Assembly: GCF_025963695.1 (NCBI RefSeq)
Contig: NZ_JAOQAH010000004.1
Coordinates: forward strand, 1-37,058
Direction: 5' to 3'
DNA: 37,058 bases
Source of the DNA: Segetibacter sp.
Lineage (GTDB): Bacteria > Bacteroidota > Bacteroidia > Chitinophagales > Chitinophagaceae
Shown here in pieces: positions 34,651-37,058 of this stretch. The notes beneath the pieces were generated by a model that did no database searches, was not told the DNA's origin, and worked only from the letters and a program-made list of their open reading frames with translations. Made by a program: the position numbers and the translations under genes. How positions within the stretch are numbered: the stretch's first letter is position 1; each line of letters begins with the position of its first letter.

Positions 34651-35733
34651 ATGGAACTACAGTCAACCATAAAAGAATTACTACATAAAGGAACCATTAT
34701 ACCTGCGCATCCATTAGCATTAGACGCTAACAGAACACTCGATGAAGAAAGGCAGCGTCGGCTTACCCGGTATTACATGGCTGCCGGTGCAGGCGGCGTA
34801 GCAGTAGGTGTTCACACTACACAGTTCGAAATAAGAAAGCCTGAAATAAACCTGCTGGAAACTGTTTATAAACTGGCTGCGGAAGAGATTGAGCGTGCGC
34901 AGTTAAATCGTCCTTTTGCAAAAGTCGCCGGCATAGTCGGTCCAACAGAACAAGCAACCAGAGAAGCGGAATTGGCCGTTCAATACGGCTATCACATCGG
35001 CCTTGTAAGTCTCGGCGGTTTAAAAGAGTATTCAGAAGCTGACCTTATTAAACATGTTCGCGCAGTGGCGGAGATTATCCCTGTTTTCGGCTTTTACCTT
35101 CAGCCGGCAGTAGGTGGCAGAATACTAAGTTATGACTTCTGGAAAGAATTTGCACAGATAGAGAATGTGCAGGCAATAAAGGTCGCTGCATTTAACCGCT
35201 ATCAAACGTTGGACGTGGTGCGTGCGGTGTGCGGCTCTCCCCGCAAAGATGAAATTGCGTTATATACCGGCAACGACGATAATATTGTAGCAGACTTAAT
35301 CACACCTTATCGTTTTAGTATCGATGGGCAAAAAGTTGAGAAAAGATTTGTTGGTGGTTTATTGGGTCACTGGGCAGTATGGACAAGAAAGTCGGTAGAA
35401 TTATTGAATGAAATCAAACAGTCAGTTGCAGAACGCTCCTCAGATTTTGAAGAACTGTTAAGCAAAGGAATTGAAGTAACGGATATGAATGAAGTGATCT
35501 TCGATGCACGAAACGCTTTTCACGGTTGCATTCCCGGCATACACGAAGTTCTAAGAAGGCAAGGGTTGCTTGAAGGCAGATGGTGTCTTGATCCGCATGA
35601 AGAACTATCACCCGGCCAGATGGAAGAAATTGACCGTGTGTACAAGATGTACCCTCATTTTACTGACGATGCGTTTGTAAAAGAGTTTTTGGAGAAGGAT
35701 AAAGAGCAGGTAAAGGGTATTGCATTCGTGTAA
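34651..35733 (+). CDS. DHDPS/NAL-family (DapA-like) class I aldolase or lyase
   Basis: A 360-residue protein of the dihydrodipicolinate synthase / N-acetylneuraminate lyase superfamily, longer than DapA (about 292). The Schiff-base lysine is Lys177 in VQAIKVAAFNRYQ, and Tyr149 in FGFYLQPAVGG matches the DapA catalytic tyrosine; the 28-residue spacing equals E. coli Tyr133-Lys161. AGAGGVAVGVHTTQFE occupies the first strand and loop, where DapA has its GTTGE-type motif, so this is not DapA itself. A C-terminal extension of about 70 residues has two helices. The likely reaction is retro-aldol cleavage or dehydration of a 2-keto-3-deoxy acid or similar compound. The exact substrate is unknown. 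Confidence 0.86.
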   Translation: MELQSTIKELLHKGTIIPAHPLALDANRTLDEERQRRLTRYYMAAGAGGVAVGVHTTQFEIRKPEINLLETVYKLAAEEIERAQLNRPFAKVAGIVGPTEQATREAELAVQYGYHIGLVSLGGLKEYSEADLIKHVRAVAEIIPVFGFYLQPAVGGRILSYDFWKEFAQIENVQAIKVAAFNRYQTLDVVRAVCGSPRKDEIALYTGNDDNIVADLITPYRFSIDGQKVEKRFVGGLLGHWAVWTRKSVELLNEIKQSVAERSSDFEELLSKGIEVTDMNEVIFDARNAFHGCIPGIHEVLRRQGLLEGRWCLDPHEELSPGQMEEIDRVYKMYPHFTDDAFVKEFLEKDKEQVKGIAFV

Positions 35734-35808
35734 GAAGCAATGTTAATTGCAGTATAAAAAACCAAAATAAAATGACAGCTTGAGGTAAAGGCAGAATGAA
35801 GATTTGAC

Positions 35809-35866
35809 GTACAAGGGAGTGACACAACGATGTTGCAAAGAGATGTATAAAGCTCGTCAACAAAAA
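35809..35866 (-). repeat. Dispersed intergenic element, copy 9 (GTG subtype)
   Basis: Core on the minus strand at 35809-35829 (GTACAAGGGAGTGACACAAC), with GTTGC/GTCAAC complementarity in the middle and an A-run at 35862-35866. Its right end reaches to within 13 bases of the M20 start codon. Confidence 0.8.
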
Positions 35867-35878
35867 GAACAACGGATA

Positions 35879-37058
35879 ATGTTACTGAACAAAATAAAGG
35901 AACGTGCAAAAGAAATAACGAACACTGTCATCAGTTATCGCAGGCATTTGCATGCATGCCCCGAATTGTCGTTTAAAGAATATGAAACGTCTGCTTTCAT
36001 TAAAGCCAGGCTGGATGAAATGCAGATTGAATGGAAACCGATGGCGGGCACAGGGGTAGTAGCTTTAATAAAAGGTAGGCACCCTTCTGATAAGGTAATT
36101 GCACTGCGTGCCGATATGGATGCATTGCCGATTACAGAAGCAAACACAATTGAATACGCGTCCAAAAATAGGGGTGTTATGCATGCCTGCGGACATGATG
36201 CACATACTTCCTCATTACTGGGTGTCGCCAGTGTTCTTCAATCAATGCAGCATGAATTTGGAGGAACGGTTAAACTCATCTTTCAACCCGCTGAAGAAGT
36301 GTTACCGGGCGGCGCCGGAATGATGATAGATGAAGGCGTATTAGAAGACCCGAAACCTGAAATTGTACTTGGGCAACACGTTTCACCCTTTATTGAGGCA
36401 GGAAAGATCGGTATCAGGAAAGGGAAATTTATGGCTTCGATGGATGAAATATTTGTAACGATCAAAGGCAAGGGCGGGCATGGTGCACAACCGCATCGAA
36501 ATATTGACCCCGTTATGATTGCTGCCCAAATGCTGGTAAGCTTGCAACAAGTGGTTAGCAGGATGGCAAACCCAACGTTGCCAACTGTGTTATCATTTGG
36601 AAAGGTGATAGCCAATGGCGCAATCAATATTATTCCTGACGAAGTGTACATGGAAGGAACGTTCAGAACCCTGGATGAAGCGTGGCGGGAAGAAGCACAC
36701 ACACGAATAAAAAATATAGCAACCGGCATTGCCGAAAGCATGGGCGGAAGTTGCGAGTTGAAGATTAAAAAAGGTTATCCTTACCTGGTTAATGATGAAC
36801 AACTTACTGGCAGGATATCTGAATATGCAGCAGAATACATTGGCAAAGACAATGTCGAAGACCTCCACATCTGGATGGCAGCTGAAGACTTTGCACGTTA
36901 TTCTCAAATAATTCCTTCGTGTTTTTATCTGCTGGGTGTGGGCAACAAAGAAAAAGGCATCAGCTCTTCGTTGCATACTCCCACCTTTAATATTGACGAA
37001 ACTGCGTTGGAAATAAGTGTTGGCTTAATGACTTACATCGCCCTAAAGCAGTTGGGCG
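35879..37058 (+). CDS. M20-family amidohydrolase, C-terminus cut by window end
   Basis: The first 393 codons are visible and open to the window edge, so this is almost complete for a family of about 390-400 residues. The metal site includes DMDALP (Asp and catalytic Asp region), MHACGHDAHT (Cys104, His106), FQPAEEVLPGG (Glu) and the C-terminal LHTPTFNIDE histidine. This pattern is that of peptidase M20D amidohydrolases such as N-acyl-amino-acid or hippurate hydrolases, which release an acyl group from an amino acid. An in-frame ATG at 35843 lies within repeat copy 9, so 35879 is preferred. It follows the DHDPS-like gene, consistent with degrading an N-acylated compound. Confidence 0.92.
   Translation, partial: MLLNKIKERAKEITNTVISYRRHLHACPELSFKEYETSAFIKARLDEMQIEWKPMAGTGVVALIKGRHPSDKVIALRADMDALPITEANTIEYASKNRGVMHACGHDAHTSSLLGVASVLQSMQHEFGGTVKLIFQPAEEVLPGGAGMMIDEGVLEDPKPEIVLGQHVSPFIEAGKIGIRKGKFMASMDEIFVTIKGKGGHGAQPHRNIDPVMIAAQMLVSLQQVVSRMANPTLPTVLSFGKVIANGAINIIPDEVYMEGTFRTLDEAWREEAHTRIKNIATGIAESMGGSCELKIKKGYPYLVNDEQLTGRISEYAAEYIGKDNVEDLHIWMAAEDFARYSQIIPSCFYLLGVGNKEKGISSSLHTPTFNIDETALEISVGLMTYIALKQLG

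Noticed and set aside
6510..35866. CRISPR array formed by the recurrent 21-base motif
   Set aside because: Copies are kilobases apart, in both orientations, with variable flanks; no regular spacers and no cas genes.
6510..35866. Repeats as intrinsic terminators
   Set aside because: The T-run precedes the hairpin-forming part on the same strand, and copies occur in either orientation relative to the upstream gene.
36283..36976. Minus-strand frames opposite the M20 gene
   Set aside because: The + strand carries an intact metal-dependent amidohydrolase with all expected motifs; the opposite frames are shadows.

Overview
The window comes from a Bacteroidota chromosome, most likely a Chitinophagaceae-type or related environmental glycan degrader (inference). 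The evidence is a SusC/SusD pair, a TAnnTTTG-type promoter box, absence of clear Shine-Dalgarno sequences, many secreted proteins and lipoproteins, and moderate GC. Almost every gene lies on the + strand. The exceptions are a DeoR-family regulator and a decayed regulator copy at the left edge.

Layout. 1-582: remnant of a second DeoR regulator, then non-coding sequence. 583-1362: intact DeoR regulator, divergent from the locus, followed by a 318-base control region with a promoter-like box and candidate operator half-sites. 1681-6474: SusC/SusD outer-membrane uptake pair. 6475-6820: a MITE-like inverted pair of short repeats. 6821-12621: two secreted beta-propeller-like proteins, a GH123/DUF4091-type glycosidase and a DUF4832 lipoprotein. 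12685-14652: cytoplasmic S9 peptidase. 14811-18756: tightly packed DMT permease, AgaS-type SIS isomerase/deaminase, PfkB kinase and class II tagatose/fructose-bisphosphate-type aldolase. 18924-23226: orphan IlvN-like ACT protein, two Tat-type Gfo/Idh proteins and a secreted alpha/beta hydrolase. 23400-28124: sodium:solute symporter, NagA deacetylase, cytosolic Gfo/Idh, NagB-like deaminase. 28260-32121: two secreted dehydrogenase-like proteins, each ending in a related cytochrome c domain. 32211-37058: Nramp-fold transporter without the usual metal ligands, an SDR-like protein, a DHDPS-family lyase and an M20 amidohydrolase cut by the window end.

The best reading is an N-acetylgalactosamine (GalNAc) or related amino-sugar utilisation island. 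SusCD and secreted enzymes would release and import the sugar. An inner-membrane symporter or DMT permease would bring it into the cytosol. NagA would deacetylate GalNAc-6-P, AgaS (and/or the NagB-like protein) would deaminate and isomerise it, the PfkB kinase would phosphorylate tagatose-6-P, and the aldolase would cleave the bisphosphate. No obvious amino-sugar kinase is present. The oxidoreductase, cytochrome and DHDPS modules suggest that a second, unidentified sugar or sugar acid is also processed.

The most unusual non-coding signal is a family of nine intergenic elements of about 58 bp in both orientations. They fall into two sequence subtypes whose differences preserve a short dyad. 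The most unusual proteins are the Nramp-like transporter lacking DPGN and MPH, its neighbouring SDR lacking the catalytic lysine, and the orphan IlvN.
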